From CAYTLW01 sp964438735 (GTDB lineage Bacteria > Myxococcota_A > UBA9042): a stretch of 13,753 nt of DNA. Location of the stretch: positions 1 to 13,753 of the forward strand of contig CAYTLW010000172.1 of assembly GCA_964438735.1 (NCBI GenBank), read 5' to 3'. Shown here in pieces: positions 9,401-13,753 of this stretch. The first letter of the stretch is position 1. Each line of letters opens with the position of its first letter. A program made the position numbers and the translations under genes. The notes beneath the pieces were generated by a model. That model saw only the letters and a program-made list of their open reading frames with translations, searched no databases and had not been told where the DNA came from.

Positions 9401-9897
9401 TGGAGCTGACCCGATTGGACTACCGCGTGACCATCGACGGCCTTCGCGCACAGGCCATGACCAGGCTCGGCCGCGACGACGGCGCCCGCAAGGCGCTGGA
9501 GCAGCGACGCGCCGACCTGGTCAAGCGGTTGGCGGAAGGCAATGTGGATGATGTTCGAGTGCAGCTGGCCGCGGTGGAGATGCAGCTCGCCAGCCTGGCC
9601 ATGCGTGCCGCCAAAAAGCTGAACGCCGCCCGCCATCTCGAGGCTGGTCTGGCCCACGCCCAGGACTTCGAAAAGCGCACCGGCACCATGGCACCACCAG
9701 TCCGCCTGGCCCTGATCCGCGCCTATGCAGAGCTGCACCTGTATGGCAAAGTGCCGCTGACCTCGCTGCGTCGGGATCTTCCGGGTGAACTCGGCCGTCT
9801 GTACGGCTTTCTGTGCGACAAACCCGATCCCAAACGCAGCGCCGAGAGATTCGTATTCGCGATTTACCTCGCGCTGCTCAAGGACGCGGGCAAGTGA
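6454..9897 (+). CDS. Exported beta-propeller (TolB/PD40-like) plus long alpha-helical repeat protein
   Basis: The open frame extends far upstream, but the sensible start is GTG 6454, which overlaps the previous stop as GTGCTGA. It gives a textbook signal peptide (RRPRW, hydrophobic 9-24, cleavage after SPASA at 29) and a 1147-residue product. Residues about 33-325 form a TolB-like propeller with LSPDG or variant blade motifs at 51-55, 95-99, 184-188 (all SPDG), YPDS at 141-144 and SSDS at 242-245. A canonical EF-hand-type calcium loop DTNFDGRIDGDD sits at 256-267, with acidic/Asn ligands at positions 1, 3, 5, 9 and 12. From about 340 to the end the protein is Arg/Ala/Leu-rich and almost wholly helical, with paired-helix periodicity typical of TPR-like solenoids, e.g. 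around 780-960. No enzyme motif was seen. A periplasmic or surface scaffold is the safest reading; the specific role is unknown. TolB-like propellers generally bind envelope proteins or peptidoglycan-associated partners. Confidence 0.72.
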   Translation: MLSRRPRWIALLALLLGSGGVLWVSPASAGSGLRRPERLTAGASDEFLGSLSPDGKALVYISNRNATAQVFRQAMGGGTPKLIVDDEADVSFPRLSPDGGRLLYISTREDAAGDLCIRPATGGRRRCLTGLGSAEVQAFWYPDSRSIGVVTRRGLDGSLELRKLPASGGDGVRVHAGNISSPALSPDGRWLAWVPIERATAKVGVAFSMRVGKGLRLRREGQDKEQEIHFDLPGVTGMPAFSSDSRWLFFSQYLSDTNFDGRIDGDDHSVLFRVRFQGRRDQPVKGARPSQLTSAHWNCQYPMPARDRLILTCHYDGSLDVYELPLDGAIPAGWKAKKLQEALDMSRDRWEQLMLLEHLGGAEKDARRRLNIWRDAARLHLSLRELASASFFVQRVSQHAKASAADRGWAAIVTELIAHRREERRLNRGQLNDRFIDDQWARLRRIRKTARRAHADVKALAILATVEILDLIGAEAQALKRLKRFDPKTVKDRFVLHLWADQPLRLLRDLGDREPVLKAHVVLAQHHAFTGAERLHFSEVLVDEILRGTRVADRPALIARWRKGLELDSEAAFRLQLEAELLRLRPKTRKAVQKAVYKLYRQHNHLPERRALVSAAVRRASETDSAKMLYTFANAWGSWVPRNHVERDKAVALYRQVVLERGYVRQEQKNWPHAFGSFFGLTIVTEDLEAWIGVIESAARAGRKGELEKVRKRYKKKPDHPVLRFVEAWTLVRQLPGLKDIGDRRSIYDEAEAHLVVAVRGLPRDPAVHHVRGYIAHQRFLDGIDRSAAFAAHAHYAMALDLANGNARFQAATLHAMGLLQAAVGNHWIALESFDARAALPFLSPVTELSLLLARARSLFHVGRAARAARTARDAYKLARKAKQTRKWVALTLDRAALYSHSAGEHRRGATLYRLLVPMLGKTGAVASRPANQLRAAVMEGAANLAGGEADKALVALKRADVVLGRVDDDALRVGVRAYERALELTRLDYRVTIDGLRAQAMTRLGRDDGARKALEQRRADLVKRLAEGNVDDVRVQLAAVEMQLASLAMRAAKKLNAARHLEAGLAHAQDFEKRTGTMAPPVRLALIRAYAELHLYGKVPLTSLRRDLPGELGRLYGFLCDKPDPKRSAERFVFAIYLALLKDAGK

Positions 9898-9915
9898 CCG
9901 GGCGGCGCCACAGAT

Positions 9916-9922
9916 GAGGGAG
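9916..9922 (+). promoter_or_regulatory. Shine-Dalgarno deciding the start of the cytochrome-like lipoprotein gene
   Basis: GAGGGAG lies 5 nt before ATG 9928. An in-frame GTG directly in front (9925) is only 2 nt from this motif, which is too close, so the ATG is preferred. Confidence 0.65.
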
Positions 9923-9927
9923 AAGTG

Positions 9928-10401
9928 ATGAAACGGTACCTGCAACTGGTTGGACTGATGGCGATCATGGCGATGGGCGCAGGGGGCTGCGAGGCTGTGG
10001 CAGCGGCAGACGGCACGTTTAGCGGTTTGTATGACAGCTACCTCAACAAGTGCGGCAACTGTCACGCGCCGGCCAATCGATCGACCCAGGAAGGCATCGA
10101 GACGACGCTCGACTTCTCCAGCGCCGCCGCTGCCCACGCATCCATCGTCGGCAAGTCGGCCAGCGGCCTGGAGTCGCCACTGGATGGCTGCAATGGTGTC
10201 GCCTTCGTCGCCGCCGGCGATCCGAGCAAAAGCCTGCTCGTGGCGGTCCTCGATCAGCCCACTCGCCAGGCCTTCGACCTGGGCGGCAAGGACTGCGGCA
10301 ACGACAACATCACCGACATGACGCTCAAGGCCGGCGACCCGCCCGCGGGGTTTGTCAGTTCCTTGAAGACGTGGATCGAGAACGGCGCGCCGAACGACTG
10401 A
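9928..10401 (+). CDS. Single-haem c-type cytochrome-like lipoprotein
   Basis: This 157-residue exported protein has a Met-rich hydrophobic leader ending in the lipobox GAGGC (lipidated C21) and one haem-c attachment motif CGNCH at residues 42-46, preceded by an aromatic-rich helix (FSGLYDSYLNKCGNCH). The sole Met after the haem motif, M131 in NITDMTLKAGDPP, is the obvious candidate for the distal axial ligand. The end, FVSSLKTWIENGAPND, is the usual final cytochrome helix ('I..WI..GA'). C88 and C123 could pair as a disulfide. GDPSKSLLVAVLD in the middle resembles the 'GDP..S.L...L' segment of cytochrome-like domains in exported planctomycete and myxobacterial proteins. It would be an electron carrier or redox sensor in the envelope. 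It lies 27 nt after the propeller gene and is probably co-transcribed. The electron partner is unknown. Confidence 0.8.
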   Translation: MKRYLQLVGLMAIMAMGAGGCEAVAAADGTFSGLYDSYLNKCGNCHAPANRSTQEGIETTLDFSSAAAAHASIVGKSASGLESPLDGCNGVAFVAAGDPSKSLLVAVLDQPTRQAFDLGGKDCGNDNITDMTLKAGDPPAGFVSSLKTWIENGAPND

Positions 10402-10437
10402 TCGCCAGCGTCGAGCACCAGGTTCGGAGGGGGCGCG
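10402..10437. other. Convergent junction between the operon end and the minus-strand lipoprotein gene
   Basis: Only 36 bases separate the two stop codons. I see no clear hairpin followed by a T-tract in either direction, so any terminator must be Rho-type or lie inside the coding sequences. Confidence 0.4.
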
Positions 10438-11064
10438 CTACGGAGCGGCCTGCACCGCCCGCCAGAACTTGCCATCGCTCAAAATCTTGCGGGCGATCTC
10501 CTCGAAGCACTTCTGATCCCAGTGACTGCCGGTCGCCTCGTGGGCGTACAGGTGGGTCATGGAGAACATCTTCAACTGCACCACCACGCGAATGCCCCGC
10601 TCGGCGGCGATGGTCACCGGCTTGGCGGAGTGGAACTTGAGCACCGCGATGCGCGCATGCAGGGCGCTGGTCTGCAGCTCCTTGCCCGCGCCTCGATAGG
10701 GATAGGTGTAGGCGCCGTTGACCAGCTTGTCGCTGAACAGCTTCTGCGCCACTGGCATGAAGCGCGAGTCATAGAGGCTCACCTTGGCGAGCGCCTGGTT
10801 CATGCGCTTGGCCATGTGGGTGGTCCAGTCAGCGGCGTAGAGATCGGTGCCGTCTACATCGGTCACGATCGGCTCGGCGCCCGGGTCGGCGTAGAAGGCC
10901 AGCGGGAAGCCGCGAGATGCGTCGATCATGCCGCCGATCTGGGCGAACTCCTTCCACTTCAGCGGATGGCTGGTGCGCGGCTGGGCGCGGGGGGCGCAGG
11001 CGACGAAAGCGATGGCGACGGCCACGGCCAGGGCGAGGTTCGCGGCGCGACGGGTCGGTGACAT
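10438..11064 (-). CDS. Putative lipoprotein of unknown family
   Basis: The 208-residue product starts with a positively charged, Ala/Val-rich signal ending FVAC (C23). The Phe at -3 makes the lipobox imperfect, so ordinary signal-peptidase I processing remains possible. The mature part has a mixed alpha/beta pattern: an early helix (GGMIDASRG), a central segment with AKRMNQALAKVSLYDSRFMP, strands around IAVLKFHSAKP and RGIRVVVQLKMFSMTHLYAHE, then a terminal helix CFEEIARKILSDGKFWRAV. Strand-then-helix order with one late Cys recalls small envelope-assembly lipoproteins (LptE-like or ABC-auxiliary lipoproteins), but this is only a fold-level impression. ATG 11064 is supported by AAGGAG 7 nt upstream on the minus strand (11077-11072). 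It is transcribed towards the five-gene operon. Confidence 0.75.
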   Translation of the reverse strand: MSPTRRAANLALAVAVAIAFVACAPRAQPRTSHPLKWKEFAQIGGMIDASRGFPLAFYADPGAEPIVTDVDGTDLYAADWTTHMAKRMNQALAKVSLYDSRFMPVAQKLFSDKLVNGAYTYPYRGAGKELQTSALHARIAVLKFHSAKPVTIAAERGIRVVVQLKMFSMTHLYAHEATGSHWDQKCFEEIARKILSDGKFWRAVQAAP

Positions 11065-11071
11065 GAGCAGG

Positions 11072-11077
11072 CTCCTT
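11072..11077 (-). promoter_or_regulatory. Consensus Shine-Dalgarno (AAGGAG) of the minus-strand lipoprotein gene
   Basis: The minus strand reads AAGGAG, then seven bases, then ATG. It is among the best ribosome-binding sites in the window and settles the start of the 208-residue protein. Confidence 0.8.
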
Positions 11078-11403
11078 CGATCGCTGTGTCGCTCGGCAGA
11101 ACGGCGGCTGCGATCTCAGCGGGTGCCGGAAACATGGCGAGGTGTGGGGTGGGCGTCAAGTAGGGGAGCCCTTCGGGCGCAGATCCAAGTGGGGCATCAG
11201 CAGACGATGAGGAAACGAGGCGAGAGATAGTGGAGGGGGCGGCCCCTGGTCCACGACCGGCGCCAACGCCATGCTCCAATTGCGCTGCGCATGGGCTTCA
11301 GGGCGTTGGGAGGAAGAATTCTCACAAGCTGCCAAACAGCCGCCCGATGGCAAGGCGCAACCGATCGAGATCACGACCGCGGCACGCGCGGCAACGCCCC
11401 CAG
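11078..11403. other. Intergenic region between divergent genes, no supported gene
   Basis: About 325 bp separate the minus-strand lipoprotein and the antitoxin promoter. I find no convincing coding frame; the open frames here lack ribosome-binding sites and have unnatural composition. Small inverted repeats occur: GCCC-TTC-GGGC at 11168-11178, and GGGG-CGG-CCCC at 11236-11246 within flanking TGGA/TCCA arms (11231-11253). None has a T-tract. The region is presumably regulatory for the lipoprotein on the minus strand. Confidence 0.4.
11131..11159 (-). promoter_or_regulatory. Weak candidate promoter for the minus-strand lipoprotein gene
   Basis: On the minus strand TTGACG (11159-11154) is followed after 17 bases by CATGTT (11136-11131). 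The -35 is good (5/6) but the -10 matches only 3/6. The leader to the ATG would be about 60 nt. This is the best pair I could find, but it is not strong. Confidence 0.25.
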
Positions 11404-11432
11404 TTGACATTATGCAGGCATCTTTGTACATT
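11404..11432 (+). promoter_or_regulatory. Near-consensus sigma70-type promoter of the toxin-antitoxin operon
   Basis: A perfect TTGACA (11404-11409), a 17-base spacer, then TACATT (11427-11432, 4/6 to TATAAT). Transcription would start about 7 nt later, around 11438-11442, which is at or just before the antitoxin ATG (11442). A short perfect inverted repeat ATGC-AG-GCAT (11412-11421) sits in the spacer. The AT-rich patch stands out from its GC-rich surroundings. The absence of a Shine-Dalgarno before the ATG fits a leaderless transcript. Confidence 0.65.
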
Positions 11433-11444
11433 CATGACATCATG
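11405..11444 (+). repeat. Direct repeat bracketing the toxin-antitoxin promoter, candidate autoregulatory operator
   Basis: TGACATTATG (11405-11414) and TGACATCATG (11435-11444) match at nine of ten positions and start 30 bp apart, close to three helical turns. One copy overlaps the -35 element and the other overlaps the predicted transcription start and the ATG. Ribbon-helix-helix antitoxins of this class bind repeated sites in their own promoter, so this is a natural operator candidate. Confidence 0.45.
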
Positions 11445-11684
11445 GCCAAGCAGCTCACCATCCGCAACCTCTCACCCGACCTCGCACGCCGGCTCAAAAC
11501 CCTGGCTCGCGAGGAATCCACGAGCGTCAACAGTCTGGTCCTGACCCTGCTGGAGACGGCAGTCGGCTTCAATCGGCGCAGGGAGTGGCTGTCGGGTTGG
11601 GCGACCTGGACCGAACAAGACGCCCAGGAGTTCGACGTGATCCTGCAGGAGCAGCGGACCATCGACGAGGAGATGTGGCGGTGA
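11442..11684 (+). CDS. FitA/VapB-like ribbon-helix-helix antitoxin
   Basis: The 80-residue protein begins MAKQLTIRNLSPDLARRLK, a classic ribbon (4-10) and first helix. Helix 2 follows (SVNSLVLTLLETAV, 28-41), together forming an N-terminal ribbon-helix-helix DNA-binding fold. The C-terminal part, rich in Trp, Glu and Asp and ending RTIDEEMWR, is the usual toxin-binding tail of FitA-type antitoxins. Earlier in-frame starts exist (11271, 11412), but they precede or overlap the predicted promoter and lack ribosome-binding sites. ATG 11442 gives the normal family length. It overlaps the toxin start by 4 nt and should neutralise the toxin and repress the operon. Confidence 0.87.
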   Translation: MAKQLTIRNLSPDLARRLKTLAREESTSVNSLVLTLLETAVGFNRRREWLSGWATWTEQDAQEFDVILQEQRTIDEEMWR

Positions 11685-12100
11685 GCGGGATCGATCGGCG
11701 CATCGTGCTCGACACCAGCGCGTATTCACACCTGCGCCGCGGGCACAGAGGATTGATCGAGATGATGGTCGCCGCGGATCTGGTCGGTCTGCCCACGATC
11801 GTGCTGGGCGAACTGCACGCCGCCTTCCGCGCCGGCAGTCGCCTGGCGGCCAACATGCGTGGCCTGCAGGAGTTGCTCGATCGACCGTTCGTGCGCGTCC
11901 AGCCCGTGGACGAGGCGGTCGCAGAGCAATACGGCCACATCGTGCCTATCCTGCGACGAGCCGGTACGCCTTTGCCGGCCAACGACATCTGGATCGCCGC
12001 TACCGCCCGAGCCAACGAGTGCCGGGTCGTCACATTCGACACCCACTTCCGTCTCATTCCGAACCTGGCGGCCACCGTTTTCGATGTCCCGGCAACGTGA
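11681..12100 (+). CDS. PIN-domain ribonuclease toxin (VapC/FitB type)
   Basis: The 139-residue product has the four acidic PIN active-site positions in order: D11 in VLDTSAY, E44 in VLGELHA, D102 in ANDIWIAA and D120 in FDTHF. The length fits the VapC family, whose members are Mg2+-dependent endoribonucleases that usually cut tRNA or rRNA. GTG 11681 overlaps the antitoxin stop as GTGA, with AGGAG 8 nt upstream (11668-11672), so translation is probably coupled. The reading frame is intact and no catalytic residue is missing, so the toxin is predicted to be active. The RNA target cannot be inferred. Confidence 0.92.
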   Translation: MSGIDRRIVLDTSAYSHLRRGHRGLIEMMVAADLVGLPTIVLGELHAAFRAGSRLAANMRGLQELLDRPFVRVQPVDEAVAEQYGHIVPILRRAGTPLPANDIWIAATARANECRVVTFDTHFRLIPNLAATVFDVPAT

Positions 12101-12108
12101 TCTCGAAT

Positions 12109-12123
12109 GGGGCTAGATGCCCC
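12109..12123. terminator. Short GC hairpin after the toxin gene, at the edge of the assembly gap
   Basis: GGGGC-TAGAT-GCCCC forms a 5-bp stem with a 5-nt loop 8 nt after the toxin stop. Whether a T-tract follows is hidden by the N run, so its status as a terminator is undecided. Confidence 0.3.
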
Positions 12124-12125
12124 CG

Positions 12126-12225
12126 NNNNNNNNNNNNNNNNNNNNNNNNNNNNNNNNNNNNNNNNNNNNNNNNNNNNNNNNNNNNNNNNNNNNNNNNNNN
12201 NNNNNNNNNNNNNNNNNNNNNNNNN
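12126..12225. other. Assembly gap: 100 unresolved bases (N)
   Basis: Exactly 100 N, the usual placeholder for a scaffold gap of unknown size. It hides the last residues and stop of the DUF924 gene and the convergent junction with the toxin gene. Any reading frame that crosses it is meaningless. Confidence 0.98.
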
Positions 12226-12810
12226 GCCCCCGCCATCGAGATAGGCCTGTTCGGCCGCGGTACTCTCGCGCCCCAGCAGGGCATTGCGATGCGGAAAACG
12301 ACCGTACTCCGCGATCGCGTCGCGATGTTTGACCGCGTACGACACCAGCTGCTCGCTCATGCCGGGCGCCAGGGCCTCCACCTCGGGCCCCAGGGCGGTG
12401 AACAGCGCCACCGAGCGCTCCTGGATGGCCAGGTCTTCGCTGTGCTCCAGGGGCATGAAGAAGAACATCCGCCAGACCGGTGGCACGGCCTGGTCGTGGC
12501 CAAGCTCGATGCCCTCCAACGCCAAGGCCAGCGACTTGGAGTCGTTGTCGAACATGCGGCCTGTCTTGCGGTAGATGTTGCGGGTGAACTGATCCAACAA
12601 CACGATCAGCGCCAGCCGACCCTGTGCAGTGGCCGCCAGGTGGTCATGCTCGCCCCGGCTGGCCGCGGCGAGGTCGTCTGCGAAGAGGTCTCGGATGCGA
12701 TCGTTGATTTCGTCGGTGCCGCCGAACCAGAAGCCGACTCGCTCCTTCATCCAGGCGGCGTCACTGCCGGAACCGAACCAGAAATCGAGCACCTTCTTCT
12801 GCAAAGACAT
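12226..12810 (-). CDS. DUF924-family protein, C-terminus cut by the gap
   Basis: 195 residues are visible. The start VLDFWFG, then GRLALIVLLDQFTRNIYR, MFFFMPLEHSEDLAIQE, the YAVKHRDAIAEYGRFPHRN segment and LGRESTAAEQAYL are the hallmarks of DUF924, a small helical (TPR-like fold) family of unknown biochemical function that is widespread in proteobacteria. Family members normally end shortly after the LGRxST motif, so only a few residues and the stop are missing in the N run. Two ATGs are adjacent (12813 and 12810); GGGAG (12821-12817) is 6 nt from the second and only 3 nt from the first, so the second is chosen. It lies 20 nt downstream of the cysteine-rich exported protein on the same strand and may share its transcript. 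Confidence 0.88.
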
Positions 12811-12830
12811 CATGCACTCCCGCGTAGGGC

Positions 12831-13703
12831 TCAAGGCCCCAGAATCAAGGAGTCCGAGCAGCAAAGCACACCGCCCTGTCGGGTCGGATCGGACTTGATC
12901 ACATTGTTGGCTTCCAAGGTCGTGCTCTTGCCGCAATCCCAGACATTGGGCTCACCGGGGAACTTGCCCAGGTGGGCGCACCAGTTGCCGCAATTCTTGT
13001 CGTTGCGCAGCCCCTTGCAGACGTCGTGAGAGGCCTTGTTGAGGGGATTGCAGGTGGGATAGGTCTTCAGATTCAGCGGACATCCCAGCGTGCCGCAGCC
13101 GAACAGGTCGTTGCTGGTGCCCGGAGCGCCGAACTTGGTGCTGTCCTGCGAGCAGTTGAACGCGCCGGTGGACGAGGTGCGGGCGAGGAAGAACTTGGGC
13201 CCCTTGGGCGCGCCCTGATCGATCTCGTTGCAGCCGTGTGGATTGCGCTCCAGCACATCCTTGGCGCCATAACAGACATGCCAGCCCTCGGCGCAGAGGT
13301 CTTCGACGTTGCAGCCGACGCCATTGGCGTTCTTGCCGTCGTTGCCGCCTTCGCGATTGCACTTGGGCACGCCGTGGTGGATGCCCTTGAGCGTCCAGGC
13401 GCCCTGGCACGCGGCCAGAAGGGGGAACTTGGCTTTGTCCATGAAGCCTTCGCGGGAGTCGTCGGAGCAACCGGATTGAGCCTGGCCAACGATGGCGTCG
13501 GCGGCGGCATCGGAACCTGACATGGCATCCGAGCCTGCGGCCGAGTCCGCGGCCGTGACCGTGTCCGAGGCCGTGACCGTGTCCGTAGCCGTGTCCGAGC
13601 CCGTGACCGTGTCCGTATCCGTGTCCGCGACCGTGTCCGAGCCCGTGACCGTGTCCGAGCCCGTGACCGTGTCCACCTCCGGGGGTGATGAGATATCACC
13701 CCC
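12831..13703 (-). CDS. Cysteine-rich exported protein with Ser/Asp/Thr/Val linker, N-terminus missing
   Basis: The frame is open from its stop at 12831 to the poly-G at the contig end, so the true start and signal peptide are lost. Visible upstream codons read GGDISSPPEV, typical of the stretch just after the lipid-attachment cysteine in myxobacterial-type lipoproteins. A linker of about 65 residues built of SDTVTG-like units follows, then a domain of about 210 residues with 17 cysteines, including DLCAEGWHVC, FGCGTLGCPLN and NCGNWCAHLG, ending VLCCSDSLILGP. Many paired cysteines imply a disulfide-stabilised extracellular or surface domain held off the membrane by the linker. The DLC..GWHVC motif recalls cysteine-rich exported proteins of myxobacteria and relatives, but I do not recognise a named family. 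A GTG at 13676 is a poor start because the GGAGG motif abuts it. Confidence 0.72.
   Translation of the reverse strand, partial: GGDISSPPEVDTVTGSDTVTGSDTVADTDTDTVTGSDTATDTVTASDTVTAADSAAGSDAMSGSDAAADAIVGQAQSGCSDDSREGFMDKAKFPLLAACQGAWTLKGIHHGVPKCNREGGNDGKNANGVGCNVEDLCAEGWHVCYGAKDVLERNPHGCNEIDQGAPKGPKFFLARTSSTGAFNCSQDSTKFGAPGTSNDLFGCGTLGCPLNLKTYPTCNPLNKASHDVCKGLRNDKNCGNWCAHLGKFPGEPNVWDCGKSTTLEANNVIKSDPTRQGGVLCCSDSLILGP
13541..13676. repeat. Hexamer/18-bp tandem repeats encoding the SDTVTG linker
   Basis: The DNA is built of related hexamers (GTGTCC, GTGACC, GAGCCC, GAGGCC on the plus strand). The 18-mer GAGCCCGTGACCGTGTCC occurs at 13597-13614 and, back to back, at 13639-13656 and 13657-13674. 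All units are multiples of three, so gain or loss of units changes linker length without breaking the frame. Confidence 0.85.
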
Positions 13704-13704
13704 G
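13680..13704. repeat. Perfect 10-bp inverted repeat next to the contig end
   Basis: The arms at 13680-13689 and 13695-13704 (C plus GGGGGTGAT, and its complement) pair perfectly around the 5-nt loop GAGAT. The hairpin lies in the coding frame of the exported protein. Its G-rich stem and position right before the poly-G suggest that it helped cause the sequencing failure. Confidence 0.75.
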
Positions 13705-13705
13705 T

Positions 13706-13753
<48 letters not shown>

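Noticed and set aside
8812..10137. Minus-strand open frame of 441 codons across the propeller and cytochrome genes
   Set aside because: It spans two good plus-strand genes and their intergenic Shine-Dalgarno, and shows no family signature.
11156..11431. Minus-strand 91-codon frame with a hydrophobic, Cys-containing start, upstream of the antitoxin
   Set aside because: It has no Shine-Dalgarno, overlaps the antitoxin promoter and has no recognisable domain; it is probably chance.
11271..11441. Longer antitoxin beginning at ATG 11271 or 11412
   Set aside because: The extra residues precede the normal ribbon-helix-helix start, lack a ribosome-binding site, and lie upstream of or across the near-consensus promoter.
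11569..12936. Single minus-strand frame running through the N gap
   Set aside because: Unknown bases cannot encode a frame. It joins the DUF924 gene to the antisense of the toxin gene.
13680..13704. Inverted repeat as a transcription terminator
   Set aside because: It lies within the coding frame of the exported protein and is followed by artefactual G, not a T-tract.

Overview
The window is a high-GC bacterial fragment. It is probably a metagenome scaffold from a Myxococcota, Bradymonadota or other former deltaproteobacterial lineage. This placement is inferred from four things: strong G/C preference at third codon positions, a high share of lipoproteins and exported proteins, a single-haem CxxCH lipoprotein, and a cysteine-rich exported protein behind a long Ser/Asp/Thr/Val linker. 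No rRNA, tRNA or other marker is present to confirm it. The scaffold has a 100-N gap at 12126-12225 and ends in 48 consecutive G, which is almost certainly a sequencing artefact.

Left end (1-166): the first codons of a divergent minus-strand gene, then a striking A/C-rich, G-poor leader with no Shine-Dalgarno. Positions 167-10401 hold five plus-strand genes packed like one operon: an ABC1/UbiB atypical kinase (167-1603); a 1427-residue membrane-anchored AsmA-like protein (1617-5900) resembling the YdbH/TamB/YhdP lipid-bridge proteins; a 187-residue lipoprotein (5897-6460, ATGA overlap) whose C-terminal half looks like YdbL/DUF1318; an exported beta-propeller plus long alpha-helical repeat protein (6454-9897, GTGCTGA overlap); and a single-haem c-type lipoprotein (9928-10401). 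The likely joint theme is the cell envelope. The AsmA-like protein and the lipoprotein look like a compact version of the E. coli ydbH-ynbE-ydbL module, with the YnbE and YdbL roles apparently merged into one polypeptide. The kinase, propeller and cytochrome are linked to it only by operon context.

A convergent minus-strand lipoprotein of unknown family (10438-11064) has a good Shine-Dalgarno. An intergenic stretch of about 375 bp follows. It ends in a near-consensus sigma70-type promoter that would start transcription within a few bases of the ATG of a FitA/VapB-like antitoxin (11442-11684). The PIN-domain toxin (11681-12100) overlaps the antitoxin by 4 nt. A 10-bp direct repeat brackets this promoter and is a candidate operator.

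After the gap, two minus-strand genes remain: a DUF924 protein missing only its extreme C-terminus (12226-12810), and upstream of it a cysteine-rich exported protein (12831 to about 13703). The N-terminus and signal peptide of the latter are lost at the contig end; its linker is encoded by hexamer/18-bp tandem repeats.

The most interesting part is the 5.9-9.9 kb region together with its AsmA-like partner: a possible lineage-specific envelope lipid-transport operon with a fused lipoprotein partner and an uncharacterised propeller/helical-repeat protein containing a canonical EF-hand-type loop.
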